Shown: piece after piece, positions 42,468-50,518 of the stretch
How positions within the stretch are numbered: position 1 is the first letter of the stretch
How the letters are laid out: the number at the start of each line of letters is the position of its first letter
From: Pyxidicoccus caerfyrddinensis
GTDB lineage: Bacteria > Myxococcota > Myxococcia > Myxococcales > Myxococcaceae
Reading direction: 5' to 3'
Assembly: GCF_010894405.1 (NCBI RefSeq)
Contig: NZ_JAAIYA010000005.1
Coordinates: 558,001 to 622,000 of the forward strand
DNA: 64,000 nucleotides
Program-made: the position numbers and the translations under genes
The notes under the pieces: model-generated
Told to the model about the DNA's origin: nothing
The model's input: the letters and a program-made list of their open reading frames with translations, nothing else
Database searches by the model: none

Positions 42468-43223
42468 ATGGTTGAAACCCCGCGCACCTCCCGTCCACGT
42501 GTCTCGCGCTGGCTGCTCGCCGGCTGGATGGCCACCGCCGCCTTCGCCGGGTACCGCCTCATGCCCACCGCCGACGCGTCGCATACGCACACCGGCTGGG
42601 ACCAGCGGCACGTCGCCACCATCCACGGCAACAACGGGCCCGCGAGCGGCGGCAGCGGCCCGGGCACGCAGGACGAGGAGTACTGCATCATGTCCGAGAC
42701 GTCCGCGATGCCCGCCTCCTCCATCGCGCCCTTCATCCAGGAGACGCTGACGCAGCTGTCCTTCGACATCGTCTGGGATGGCTCCGCCGACTGGCGCGTG
42801 GACCTGTGGCGCACGCAGAAGTTCTGCAACGAGTACGCGACGGCCGACCGCAACCGCATCGAGCTGGAGTACCGCATCCGCGAGTCCTGGGCCTCGCTGT
42901 GCGGCGGCGAGCAGTACGCGTGCGTCACGGCGAGTTCCCCGGTGACGGACTCCAGCGGTGCGCACCAGCACTACCTCTACATGAACGCGCACCTGAAGCG
43001 GGAACAGCTCGCCGCGCTCGCCACCACCACGCGCGCTCGCAAGTTCATCAACCACGAGACGGGCCACCTGCTGGGCCTGAAGGACCCGGACTACTACGGG
43101 CACTGCATGCACAGCGTGATGCACAACGACCTGTACGCCAGCCTCGGGTGCACCGACCCCGTCTGGTACCCCACCACGTCCGACTTCGTGTCCGTGCGCT
43201 CCATCGCGGACCGCACCAACTGA
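42468..43223 (+). CDS. Secreted metzincin-like zinc metalloprotease with Asp third ligand
   Basis: This 251-residue protein has an N-terminal hydrophobic segment with RRS-like basic residues (SRPRVSRWLLAGWMATAAFA) and is probably exported. The zinc motif is HETGHLLGLKD (196-206): HExxHxxGxxD, the snapalysin/M7-like version with an Asp as third ligand. A Met-turn-like SVMHN follows at 216-220. Several Cys suggest disulfides. Upstream AGGAG precedes the ATG at 42468. It is followed 38 bases later by a lipoprotein-like gene, which could be an inhibitor, substrate or partner. Confidence 0.7.
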   Translation: MVETPRTSRPRVSRWLLAGWMATAAFAGYRLMPTADASHTHTGWDQRHVATIHGNNGPASGGSGPGTQDEEYCIMSETSAMPASSIAPFIQETLTQLSFDIVWDGSADWRVDLWRTQKFCNEYATADRNRIELEYRIRESWASLCGGEQYACVTASSPVTDSSGAHQHYLYMNAHLKREQLAALATTTRARKFINHETGHLLGLKDPDYYGHCMHSVMHNDLYASLGCTDPVWYPTTSDFVSVRSIADRTN

Positions 43224-43261
43224 TGTCCCCTCACACCCTTTCGACTTCGAGGAACACCCCC

Positions 43262-43990
43262 ATGAAGCGTTTCCCCTTGCGTGAAGTGCTCCACGTGGCC
43301 GCGATGTCCGGCATGGTGCTCGCGGCGGTCCGCTGCGGCGGCGAGGCCCCTCCCAATGTCCTGGACGGCGACGTCCACTTCACCAGCCAGAGCGCGCTGC
43401 TGACCACGAACCGCGACGCCCTGCGCCTGTGCGTCCGGGAGGCTCCGTCCCTGCGGGCCAATGGCTCCCGCGTCACCGAGCGGCTCACGGCGAGCCTGAA
43501 GGCCGTGGGTGCCCACCCCGACTGGGTCGCGGCGCGCTTCGGCTCGAAGACGCCCACCGTGGAGGCGGGCTGCCCCGGGCCGGAGTTGGCGCTGGAGCGG
43601 CTGGAGCCCAAGGAGTCCATCGTCGGCGTCGGCCCCACCACGAAGCCCGGCCGCTTCCGCACCGTCATCCATGTGCTCGACGAGAAGACGGCGGACCAGG
43701 TGCTGGGCGAGCGCAAGGCCGAGCGCGCTCCCTCGGAGTTCCTGCGCGTCGACGACCACATGCTGGTGGAAGTCACCACGGCGCTCGTCGTGCGCGAGTC
43801 CTATCTGGACGACCCGGAGTTCACCTCGCGCTGGCTGGCGCAGGCGGTGGGTTTGCAGCCGATGGCGGCGGGGTTCCAGCGCGCGTCGGAGGACGGCGCG
43901 CTGCCCGGTGTCCTCGGTGACGTGGTGGAGAAGCCCGTCACCGACGTGTCCGCCATGGGTGTGACGAAGCCGTCCTTCGAGGCGAAGTAG
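43262..43990 (+). CDS. Lipoprotein-like protein of unknown function next to the protease
   Basis: This 242-residue protein begins MKRFPLREVLHVAAMSGMVL and has a possible lipobox (AAVRCGG). The body is hydrophilic with HVLDEKTADQVL and VTTALVVRESYLDDPEF segments; no known domain is recognised. GAGGAA lies 6-11 bases before ATG 43262. Its location directly after the metzincin-like gene in the same orientation suggests joint expression. Function unknown. Confidence 0.7.
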   Translation: MKRFPLREVLHVAAMSGMVLAAVRCGGEAPPNVLDGDVHFTSQSALLTTNRDALRLCVREAPSLRANGSRVTERLTASLKAVGAHPDWVAARFGSKTPTVEAGCPGPELALERLEPKESIVGVGPTTKPGRFRTVIHVLDEKTADQVLGERKAERAPSEFLRVDDHMLVEVTTALVVRESYLDDPEFTSRWLAQAVGLQPMAAGFQRASEDGALPGVLGDVVEKPVTDVSAMGVTKPSFEAK

Positions 43991-43994
43991 GCGC

Positions 43995-46823
43995 TCACGC
44001 ACGGCGGGCCCGGGCCACCCGGGCGGTGGCGGGGGCAGCGAGTGCGTCAGGCTCCCTGCCCGACATGCGGCGCAGCTCCGCGTTGCCCAGCACCAGTTGG
44101 GTGAGGCGCGAGCGGGAGATGCGCAGCGCGGAGGCGGTGGCGACGATGTTGCCGCCGTTCTCCACCAGGCTCTGCGCGATGCACTGGCGCTGCACCTCCG
44201 TGAGGAAGTCTCGCAGCGAGCCTCCATGCTGGCGGTACAGGCCGTGGAGGTCCGTCACCCCCGATGGCACGGGGCGCGGCTCGGCGCATTCCAGCGCCCG
44301 CTGGAGGAGCGGCGCGAGCACCGCGGCACCGATGGCCGGCGTGTCGGAGAGGACGTCAGCCGCGCGCACCGTGTTGTGCAGCTCGCGCACGTTGCCGGGC
44401 CAGGGGTGGGCGCGCAGCAGGCGCTCGGCCTCGGGCGTGAAGGCGCGGGGCGGACCGCCGCGCTCCAGGGCGGCCTGCTGGAGGAACCAGGTGGCCAGCA
44501 GCAACACGTCGCCGTCTCGCTCTCGCAGCGGGGGCAGCTCCACCTGGATGCCGTTGAGGCGGAAGAAGAGGTCCTGCCGGAACTCGCCCGCGCGCACCGC
44601 CTTCGCCAGGTTGCGGTTGGAGGCGGCGACGACGCGCACGTCCACGCGCACCTCCTCGGTGCCGCCCACGCGCTGGAAGGCGCGCTCCTGCAACGCGCGC
44701 AGCAGGGCGGCCTGGCCTCTCGGGCTGATGTCGGCGACCTCGTCCAGGAAGAGGGTGCCGCCGTGCGCCTGCTCGAAGCGGCCGCGCTGGCGCGTCATGG
44801 CTCCGGTGAAGGCTCCGCGCTCGTGGCCGAAGAGGTCTGACAGGAGCAGTTCGTCGTTGATGGCGGCGCAGTTCACCGCGACGAAGGGGCCGGCGGCGCG
44901 GCGGGACAGGTCGTGGATGGCTCGCGCCGCCAGCTCCTTGCCCACGCCCGTCTCGCCGAACAGCAGCACGCTGGCGTCCGAGCCGGCCACGCGTCTCAGC
45001 TGCGCCACCACGGCGCGGAAGGCGGGCGAGCCTCCGCGCAGGTACTCCGGCGCGGACACTTCCTCCTCGGGTGTCTCACCCAGGAGTGACTGGAGCTGGG
45101 GTCTGTCGTACGCGCGCCGGAAGCGGTGCAGGGCTTCCGCGGGGAGCTGCGCGCCGAGCTGTCGCCACTCCTCGCGCGCGGCCTGCTGCGTGCGCTGGCG
45201 CTGGGCCTCGCTGCCGCCTTCTCCGGCGAGCTGGTGCGCGAGCAGTCGGGCTCGCAGGGCGAAGTCGTGGGCGCGCAGTCGCTCCGGCGAAGCTTCCGCG
45301 CGACGGAGTGCCCGCCTCGCGCGCGCCGCGTCTCCGTTCTCCAGGGCGACGCGGGCATCCAGCAGGTGCAGCCTCGCGGGCTCGGTGGAGCGGTTGCGCA
45401 GGTAGAGTCCCCGGGCGAGCGCATCCAGCACCTGCGCCGCCTCCTTCGCGCGGCCCAGCGCGAGCAGCACCTCCACGCGCAGCCAGCCGGCGGGCAGGGT
45501 GTGCAGGTCCTCGCGCCCGGCGTCGTCCGACGTGCCCAGGCCGTCCAGCGTCTCCAGCGCGGCCTCCCATTCACCTCGCGCGCAGTGCACGTGGGTCTGG
45601 CCCAGGCCGATGGCCCTCCGGCCCGACGGCGTGTCGGGCGCGAGGGACGTGAGCTCCGCCAGCTTGCGCTCCGCCTCTGTGGTGTCTCCGAGGAAGCAGT
45701 CGGCGGCGATGGCTTGCGGGTACGCGCGCAGCTGCTGGAAGGGAATGTCCAGGCCCGGCAATGCCCGGCTGAGCGCGGCCTGGGCTTCGACGGGGCGTCC
45801 TTCCTTGGCATACGCGAGGCCGAGCCCCAGCAGCGCCACCGACTCGAAGGGGACGTCGCCGCGCAGCAGCTCCAGCGCGGCGAGCCCGAGCTGGATGGCG
45901 GCGGTGTTCTGCTCCGCGCGCCGCGCGAGCGTGGCGAAGGCCACCTTGGCCAGGCCCACCATGTCTCCCAGGCCGGCCGCGCGGGCCTGCAATTCCACGG
46001 TGGTGAAGAGGCGGCGTGCGAGCTTCTCGTCGCCCGCGTCCATCGTCACGCGCCCGTCCAGCACCGTCAGCATCAACCGCGAGAAGGTGTCCTCTTGCGC
46101 GGACAGGTGACGGCACGCCTCGCGCGCGTAGGCCACGCCCTCTTCGCGCTGGCCGGTGTCGATGAGGAACTGGAAGTGGGTGGGGGCCAGGAAGTTCTGC
46201 GCGTGTGCCACGCGTCCCGCGAGTCCCTCCGGGCCCAGCGCCCAGGCCACCAGCGCGCGGCCCGACTCCGGGCGTCCCACCCGTACCAGCACGTGCGCCG
46301 CCGTGGACAGCAGCGCGCCGGCCCAGCGTCCCCGCTCGCCCCAGGCGTGGAAGTCCCACGGCGCGTGCAGGGGCGCGTCCAGCGGGGACTCGAGGGCATG
46401 GCGCAGCCCTTCGACCATTCCCGCCGCGCGCCCCTCGGCGTGCTCCAGATGCCTGAGTCCTTCACCCAGCGGGTCCGCCGCCAGCGTGAGCAGCAGGGCT
46501 TCGTCGGGGGACGCGGCCCACCGGGCGACGCGTGCGCAGGTGGCGCGCACCTCGGACACCTCCAGTTGGTTGATGGCCATGTCCAGCGTGGCCGGGCCCG
46601 CCGGCACCAGCAGATCGCCGGGGCGCAGCTCGCACAGGCCCTCGTCGCAGGCGAGCTCGGCGCCTTCCCGGAGACCCTCGCCGAGCTCCGTCACCAGCGT
46701 GCTCAGTGGAACGGGTCGGGGCAGGGCGCAGGCCACCAGCACGGCCAGGCGACGCCTGCGCGCGGCTTCACGCCGCTGGGGGTGCAGCAACGATGCGAGT
46801 GTTTCGTTGGGAGAGACGGGCAT
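43995..46823 (-). CDS. Sigma-54-dependent transcriptional activator with large TPR-like sensor region
   Basis: This is a 942-residue enhancer-binding protein. About 600 N-terminal residues are helical TPR-like repeats (VALLGLGLAYAKEGRPVEAQ, AKEAAQVLDALARGLYL). The central AAA+ domain has Walker A GETGVGKE, the sigma-54 contact GAFTGA in HERGAFTGAMTR, and Walker B GGTLFLDEVADIS. The C-terminal HTH_8 (Fis-type) is QCIAQSLVENGGNIVATASA to RLTQLVL. The absence of a receiver domain suggests control by protein-protein contact with the TPR part. Myxobacteria use many such regulators in development. A candidate sigma-54 promoter lies on the same strand near 46857-46872. Confidence 0.9.
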   Translation of the reverse strand: MPVSPNETLASLLHPQRREAARRRRLAVLVACALPRPVPLSTLVTELGEGLREGAELACDEGLCELRPGDLLVPAGPATLDMAINQLEVSEVRATCARVARWAASPDEALLLTLAADPLGEGLRHLEHAEGRAAGMVEGLRHALESPLDAPLHAPWDFHAWGERGRWAGALLSTAAHVLVRVGRPESGRALVAWALGPEGLAGRVAHAQNFLAPTHFQFLIDTGQREEGVAYAREACRHLSAQEDTFSRLMLTVLDGRVTMDAGDEKLARRLFTTVELQARAAGLGDMVGLAKVAFATLARRAEQNTAAIQLGLAALELLRGDVPFESVALLGLGLAYAKEGRPVEAQAALSRALPGLDIPFQQLRAYPQAIAADCFLGDTTEAERKLAELTSLAPDTPSGRRAIGLGQTHVHCARGEWEAALETLDGLGTSDDAGREDLHTLPAGWLRVEVLLALGRAKEAAQVLDALARGLYLRNRSTEPARLHLLDARVALENGDAARARRALRRAEASPERLRAHDFALRARLLAHQLAGEGGSEAQRQRTQQAAREEWRQLGAQLPAEALHRFRRAYDRPQLQSLLGETPEEEVSAPEYLRGGSPAFRAVVAQLRRVAGSDASVLLFGETGVGKELAARAIHDLSRRAAGPFVAVNCAAINDELLLSDLFGHERGAFTGAMTRQRGRFEQAHGGTLFLDEVADISPRGQAALLRALQERAFQRVGGTEEVRVDVRVVAASNRNLAKAVRAGEFRQDLFFRLNGIQVELPPLRERDGDVLLLATWFLQQAALERGGPPRAFTPEAERLLRAHPWPGNVRELHNTVRAADVLSDTPAIGAAVLAPLLQRALECAEPRPVPSGVTDLHGLYRQHGGSLRDFLTEVQRQCIAQSLVENGGNIVATASALRISRSRLTQLVLGNAELRRMSGREPDALAAPATARVARARRA

Positions 46824-47152
46824 TTCAAGAAAGACTCGCGCCAACCGCGCCGGGGCGGCAAGGCACCCACCTGGCGTCTGATGCTGGGGCGCAGCGCGGG
46901 CGGAATGGTGCGGTGAAGCCCATGACGCGGCGGGCTGCGAGCCTGCGCGAGTGTCGTCCAGCGAACCGGGTCGCGATGGAAGGTGCGCTCCGGCGCGCGG
47001 GGGGACGGATTCAGGACGCGGATGGGTCCTGCCTGGGAAGGCGCATGACGGGTCCACCCCTCCGGGAGCAGGGTGGCCTGGAAGGAACGTTCATTCCGCC
47101 AGGTCGCCGCCCCGAGGGTGGGTCACCTGTTCGCGTCTTCCCGTGTCTCGCG
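46824..47152. other. Intergenic region, 329 bases, upstream of sigma-54 activator gene
   Basis: I see no gene. The region lies between the 3' end of a small membrane-protein gene and the start of the activator gene on the same strand, and should contain the activator promoter, including the weak sigma-54-like motif listed separately. Confidence 0.4.
46857..46872 (-). promoter_or_regulatory. Weak sigma-54 promoter match upstream of the activator gene
   Basis: On the minus strand AGGTGGGTGCCTTGCC has GG and GC at the required 10-base spacing with TTGC. It lacks the consensus CAC after GG. It would start transcription about 23 bases before the ATG at 46823. Confidence 0.25.
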
Positions 47153-47542
47153 TCAGTCGTTGGCCGCGCCCGCGCGTTCCCGGCGGTGGTCGATGACGAC
47201 GCGGACCAGGACGGCCGTTGACGGCAGGAGCGCTCCACCCATGAGCGCACCCAGGTGTCTGCCCACGGGCACTCTGGCCCAGGCCTCGCCCACCGTCCAG
47301 CCCAGCCACACTCCGCCACCGGCCAGCAGGACGAAGAGGCACCCGACACCCTCGTCCGTCCGGGACGCCACCCACCCCAGGCCCACGCCCGCCGTGAGCG
47401 CCACCAGGACTCCCACGGCCGTGGGCACCGGGCCCGCGTCCATGAGCGCCAGCACGTTGGGCAGCGACATCGCCGCCCAGAGGAACAGGAAGATGGTGCG
47501 CGCCCGCATGCCATGGCCACCGAAGCGCGTGGGTTCAGTCAT
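47153..47542 (-). CDS. Small integral membrane protein (129 aa)
   Basis: This is a 129-residue protein with three or four membrane helices (TIFLFLWAAMSLPNVLAL, PTAVGVLVALTAGVGLGW, GCLFVLLAGGGVWLGWTVG, GALLPSTAVLVRVVI) and a short basic C-terminal tail. No domain family recognised. The start at 47542 is the Met nearest the first helix. It lies on the same strand as DoxX but 131 bases further on. Confidence 0.65.
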   Translation of the reverse strand: MTEPTRFGGHGMRARTIFLFLWAAMSLPNVLALMDAGPVPTAVGVLVALTAGVGLGWVASRTDEGVGCLFVLLAGGGVWLGWTVGEAWARVPVGRHLGALMGGALLPSTAVLVRVVIDHRRERAGAAND

Positions 47543-47673
47543 GGCAGCGGGCCTCGAGCCCGGGGAGTGGTTGGGAGCGCACCCGGGCAGCGTAGGTGAT
47601 CTCACCGCCCGCCAGCATGCGTGGAGACCCGCCCAGGGCTCCGTGAGCCGAGGGCATGGGCACGCCGCGCCGT

Positions 47674-48117
47674 TCAGCGAGCGGTCGCTGCCTGGCCCGC
47701 CGGAGCCCCTTCAGCCGAGGCGGCAGGCGACACGCGGGCGCGCAGCATCGGCGCGAAGGCCGCGCGGTAGCTCCACGCGAGGTACAGCTCCAGCACGAGG
47801 AGGATGATGGGAACCGCGTACGCCGGCGCGAGCAGGAAGTGGAAGCCCGTGATGGTGATGATGATGGGGGCGAGCAGCGTCAGCGCGAGCGGGACGAACC
47901 GGTTCGTCAGCAGCGCGAGGCCGGCGGTCACCTCGATGACCTTGATGAGCGGGAACACGAAGCCGCTCGACATCAGCCCCTCGATGAACGGCGCTGCCTC
48001 CTTGGGATGCGGGGGCTGCGGCAGGAAGTGGAGGAAGAAGTTGAGGCCGAACACGAGGAACACGAGGCCGAGCAGGCTTTGCGCGACGCGCGGGCCCCAT
48101 TTCGAAACGAGAGACAT
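47674..48117 (-). CDS. DoxX-family membrane protein
   Basis: This is a 147-residue protein with four membrane helices, typical of DoxX: VAQSLLGLVFLVFGLNFFLH, GFVFPLIKVIEVTAGLALL, LALTLLAPIIITITGFHFL, VPIILLVLELYLAWSYR. DoxX-like proteins are linked to thiosulfate or quinone chemistry and to redox stress, though precise roles vary. It diverges from a LysR regulator by about 96 bases, suggesting control by it. Confidence 0.85.
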   Translation of the reverse strand: MSLVSKWGPRVAQSLLGLVFLVFGLNFFLHFLPQPPHPKEAAPFIEGLMSSGFVFPLIKVIEVTAGLALLTNRFVPLALTLLAPIIITITGFHFLLAPAYAVPIILLVLELYLAWSYRAAFAPMLRARVSPAASAEGAPAGQAATAR

Positions 48118-48188
48118 TGGGAACGCTCCAAGGAAGGTCGTCCCCGCACGCTAACGGCCTTTCCCGGTAAGCACTAGTCCATCGCCAG

Positions 48189-48203
48189 GCAACGTATTAT
48201 TGC
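48189..48203. promoter_or_regulatory. LysR-box candidate between doxX-like and LysR genes
   Basis: GCAA-CGTATTA-TTGC is an inverted repeat with an AT-rich centre in the divergent gap, of the type bound by LysR proteins. It lies directly upstream of the LysR start at 48214. Confidence 0.4.
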
Positions 48204-48213
48204 TGTGAGAGCA

Positions 48214-49107
48214 ATGGACCTGAACCGCGTCGCCACCTTCCTCCGCGTCGTCGAGGCCGGCTCCTTCACGGCCGCCGCGACGCACCTCCAGTTGCCCACA
48301 TCCTCGGTGAGTCGCAGCGTCGCGAAGCTGGAGGAGGACCTGGGCGTCGTGCTGCTGGAGCGCACGACGCGGAAGATTGCCCTCACCGACGCCGGCCGCG
48401 CGTACTACGAGCGCGCCCGCGAGGCCGTCGCCGGGCTCGACGAAGCGAACCTGCTGGCGGGGGAGGCCGCGCGTGAGCCGAGCGGCGTGGTGCACGTCGC
48501 GGCACCGCCCGAGCTGGGAGGCAAGCTCGCTGTCCTGCTGGGGGAGTTCATCCGCCAGCACCCGAGGATTCACGTCGACGTCATCACCACGGCCCGCGGC
48601 GCGGAGCTCGTCGGAGGCCAGGTGGACATCGCCATCGTCTCCGGGCAGCTTCGGGACTCGGACCTCATCGTCCGGAAGCTCGGGGTGAGCGTGCACCGGC
48701 TGTATGCCTCCGCCGCGTACCTCGAGCGGCGCGGGGTGCCTCGAACGGTGGCCGACCTGGCTCGCCACGATGCGGTGCTGTACCGGGGGAGCGGCGGCCA
48801 CGCGACGTGGGAGCTCGTCGGCCCGCGCGGTCCCGAGAGCATCAAGGTCCAGGGGCCGCTGAGCGGGGACAGCGTGCAGTTCGTCTTCGAGGCCGTCGTG
48901 GGGGGCCATGGCATCGGCCTGCTGCCCGAGCAGCTCCTCTCGCGCCTCTCCGCGTCGGCCATGCCCATCGAGCACGTCCTGCCGAAGTTCAGCGCCACGG
49001 GCGCGCTGCAGTCGCTCGTGCATGCCTCCCGGCACCTGCCCAAGCGGGTGACGCTGCTGCGCGACTTCCTGTCCCAGCACCTCGTGTCCTGCGAGCGGGC
49101 GTGCTAG
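48214..49107 (+). CDS. LysR-family transcriptional regulator
   Basis: This is a 297-residue LysR protein: winged HTH MDLNRVATFLRVVEAGSFTA with LPTSSVSRSVAKLEEDLGV, and a periplasmic-binding-protein-like effector domain (GVVHVAAPPELGGKLAVLLG). Such regulators bind a small inducer. It diverges from the DoxX gene, the most likely target. ATG 48214 is preferred over GTG 48205, though neither has a clear ribosome-binding site. Confidence 0.9.
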   Translation: MDLNRVATFLRVVEAGSFTAAATHLQLPTSSVSRSVAKLEEDLGVVLLERTTRKIALTDAGRAYYERAREAVAGLDEANLLAGEAAREPSGVVHVAAPPELGGKLAVLLGEFIRQHPRIHVDVITTARGAELVGGQVDIAIVSGQLRDSDLIVRKLGVSVHRLYASAAYLERRGVPRTVADLARHDAVLYRGSGGHATWELVGPRGPESIKVQGPLSGDSVQFVFEAVVGGHGIGLLPEQLLSRLSASAMPIEHVLPKFSATGALQSLVHASRHLPKRVTLLRDFLSQHLVSCERAC

Positions 49108-49113
49108 CGGCCC

Positions 49114-50190
49114 TCAGGCCAGCGTGACGCCGTGCCCCGGGGCGTCCGGGTCCAGGTCCAACCGCGCGCCGTCGTACCGCGCGCCGCCCTGGAACGGATG
49201 GCGCGCGATGAACAGCGGCGTGTCCAGGTCCGCGTAGGTGAAGCCGCCCAGGCCCGCGGCCAGGTGCGCGGAGGCCGTCATGGCCAGCACGCTCTCCACC
49301 ATGCCGCCGACCATCAGCTCCATCCCCGCCGCGCGCGCCAGGCTCCACATCGTCAGGGCCTCCACCACGCCGCACTTCATCGTCTTGATGTTGATGCCGT
49401 GCGCGGCCCCCTCGCGGATGAGCCGCAGCACGTCCTTCGCCGAGCGCGCCGACTCGTCCGCGCACACCCGCACCTTCGAGCGCCGGCACACCTCCGCCAT
49501 GCCGGCGAAGTCCGACGCGGCCACCGGCTGCTCGAAGAGGGCCAGCGGTACGTCCGCCCGCTCCAGCTCCTTCAGGAAGGCCAGCGCCTCGCCCACGTCA
49601 TAGCCGCCGTTGGCGTCGGCGAAGAGCCGGGCCTGGGGGGCCACCTCGTGGATGGCCACCATGCGCGCCGCGTCCTGGTCCGGCGCGAGCGCGCCCACCT
49701 TCACCTTCAGCGTGGAGATGCCGCGCGCGAGGATGGCCTTCGCGGACTCGCGCGCATGCGCCACGTCCCCCGCCGTCACCGTCATGTCGATTTCCAGTGC
49801 CGTCCCCGCGCCGCCCAGCAGCACGTACAGCGGCACGCGGTGGTGCCGCGCCAGCGCATCCAGCAGCGCCATCTCCACGCCGGCCCGCGCGGACGGCGCC
49901 AGGGCCAGCGAGTCCCCCAGCCACTCCGACACCGGCCGCCACGCGCGCACGTCCTTCCCGAGCAGCCCCGCGCGCACCGTCTCCAGTGCGGCCAGCGTGC
50001 TGCCCTGCGTCTCGCCGCTGACGGCGGTGAAGGGCGCCGCCTCGCCCAGGCCCACGGTGCCGTCCGCCAGCGTCAGGCGCACCAGCACGTTCTCCGCGGC
50101 GTGCTGCGCGCCGGTGGCGATGGCGAAGGGCTCGGTGAGGGGCAGGTGCAGCGGCTCGAAGGCGACGGCGGTGATGAGGGTGGGCGTCAT
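49114..50190 (-). CDS. Dipeptide-epimerase-like enolase-superfamily enzyme
   Basis: This 358-residue protein belongs to the muconate-lactonizing subgroup. It has the two-lysine motif in TLKVKVGAL, metal ligands in FADANGGYD, LFEQPV and CADES, and the second catalytic lysine in NIKTMKCG. The C-terminal DLDTPLFI matches the DxD segment found in dipeptide (L-Ala-D/L-Glu) epimerases. Expected role: epimerisation of murein-derived dipeptides during peptidoglycan recycling or prey-wall digestion; the exact dipeptide is uncertain. It converges on the LysR gene with 6 bases between stops. Confidence 0.85.
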   Translation of the reverse strand: MTPTLITAVAFEPLHLPLTEPFAIATGAQHAAENVLVRLTLADGTVGLGEAAPFTAVSGETQGSTLAALETVRAGLLGKDVRAWRPVSEWLGDSLALAPSARAGVEMALLDALARHHRVPLYVLLGGAGTALEIDMTVTAGDVAHARESAKAILARGISTLKVKVGALAPDQDAARMVAIHEVAPQARLFADANGGYDVGEALAFLKELERADVPLALFEQPVAASDFAGMAEVCRRSKVRVCADESARSAKDVLRLIREGAAHGINIKTMKCGVVEALTMWSLARAAGMELMVGGMVESVLAMTASAHLAAGLGGFTYADLDTPLFIARHPFQGGARYDGARLDLDPDAPGHGVTLA

Positions 50191-50518
50191 GTCGGAGGTC
50201 GCACCCTAGTCCGCTCTCCGTGAAGACGGGACACCCAAGAGAAGCCCGTGTCGCCGTCTGGCACCCGGGCGCCGCGCCACTCCTTCGCGTCACTCCGGTG
50301 GTGGGACACTCCGTGGCCGGAACCCACCGTGACGGGTCATCTCTCCTGGCCGGATTCGCGAGTTCTCGTGGTTTCACGCGGCAACCGGGTGGACGTCACG
50401 TGGCAACCAACTCCGGGGTGGCTTGAGAAAGCCCTCGGTTCGTGGCGACATACGGCGGGAACCCCTGCTGTTTCTGGACGCTGGCCTCCGGGCGCGCGTA
50501 GGTCGGAGTAGGCGGCGC

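Noticed and set aside
46857-46872. A firm sigma-54 promoter for the activator gene
   Set aside because: Only GG/GC spacing and TTGC match; the CAC after GG is missing. Listed as a weak candidate only.
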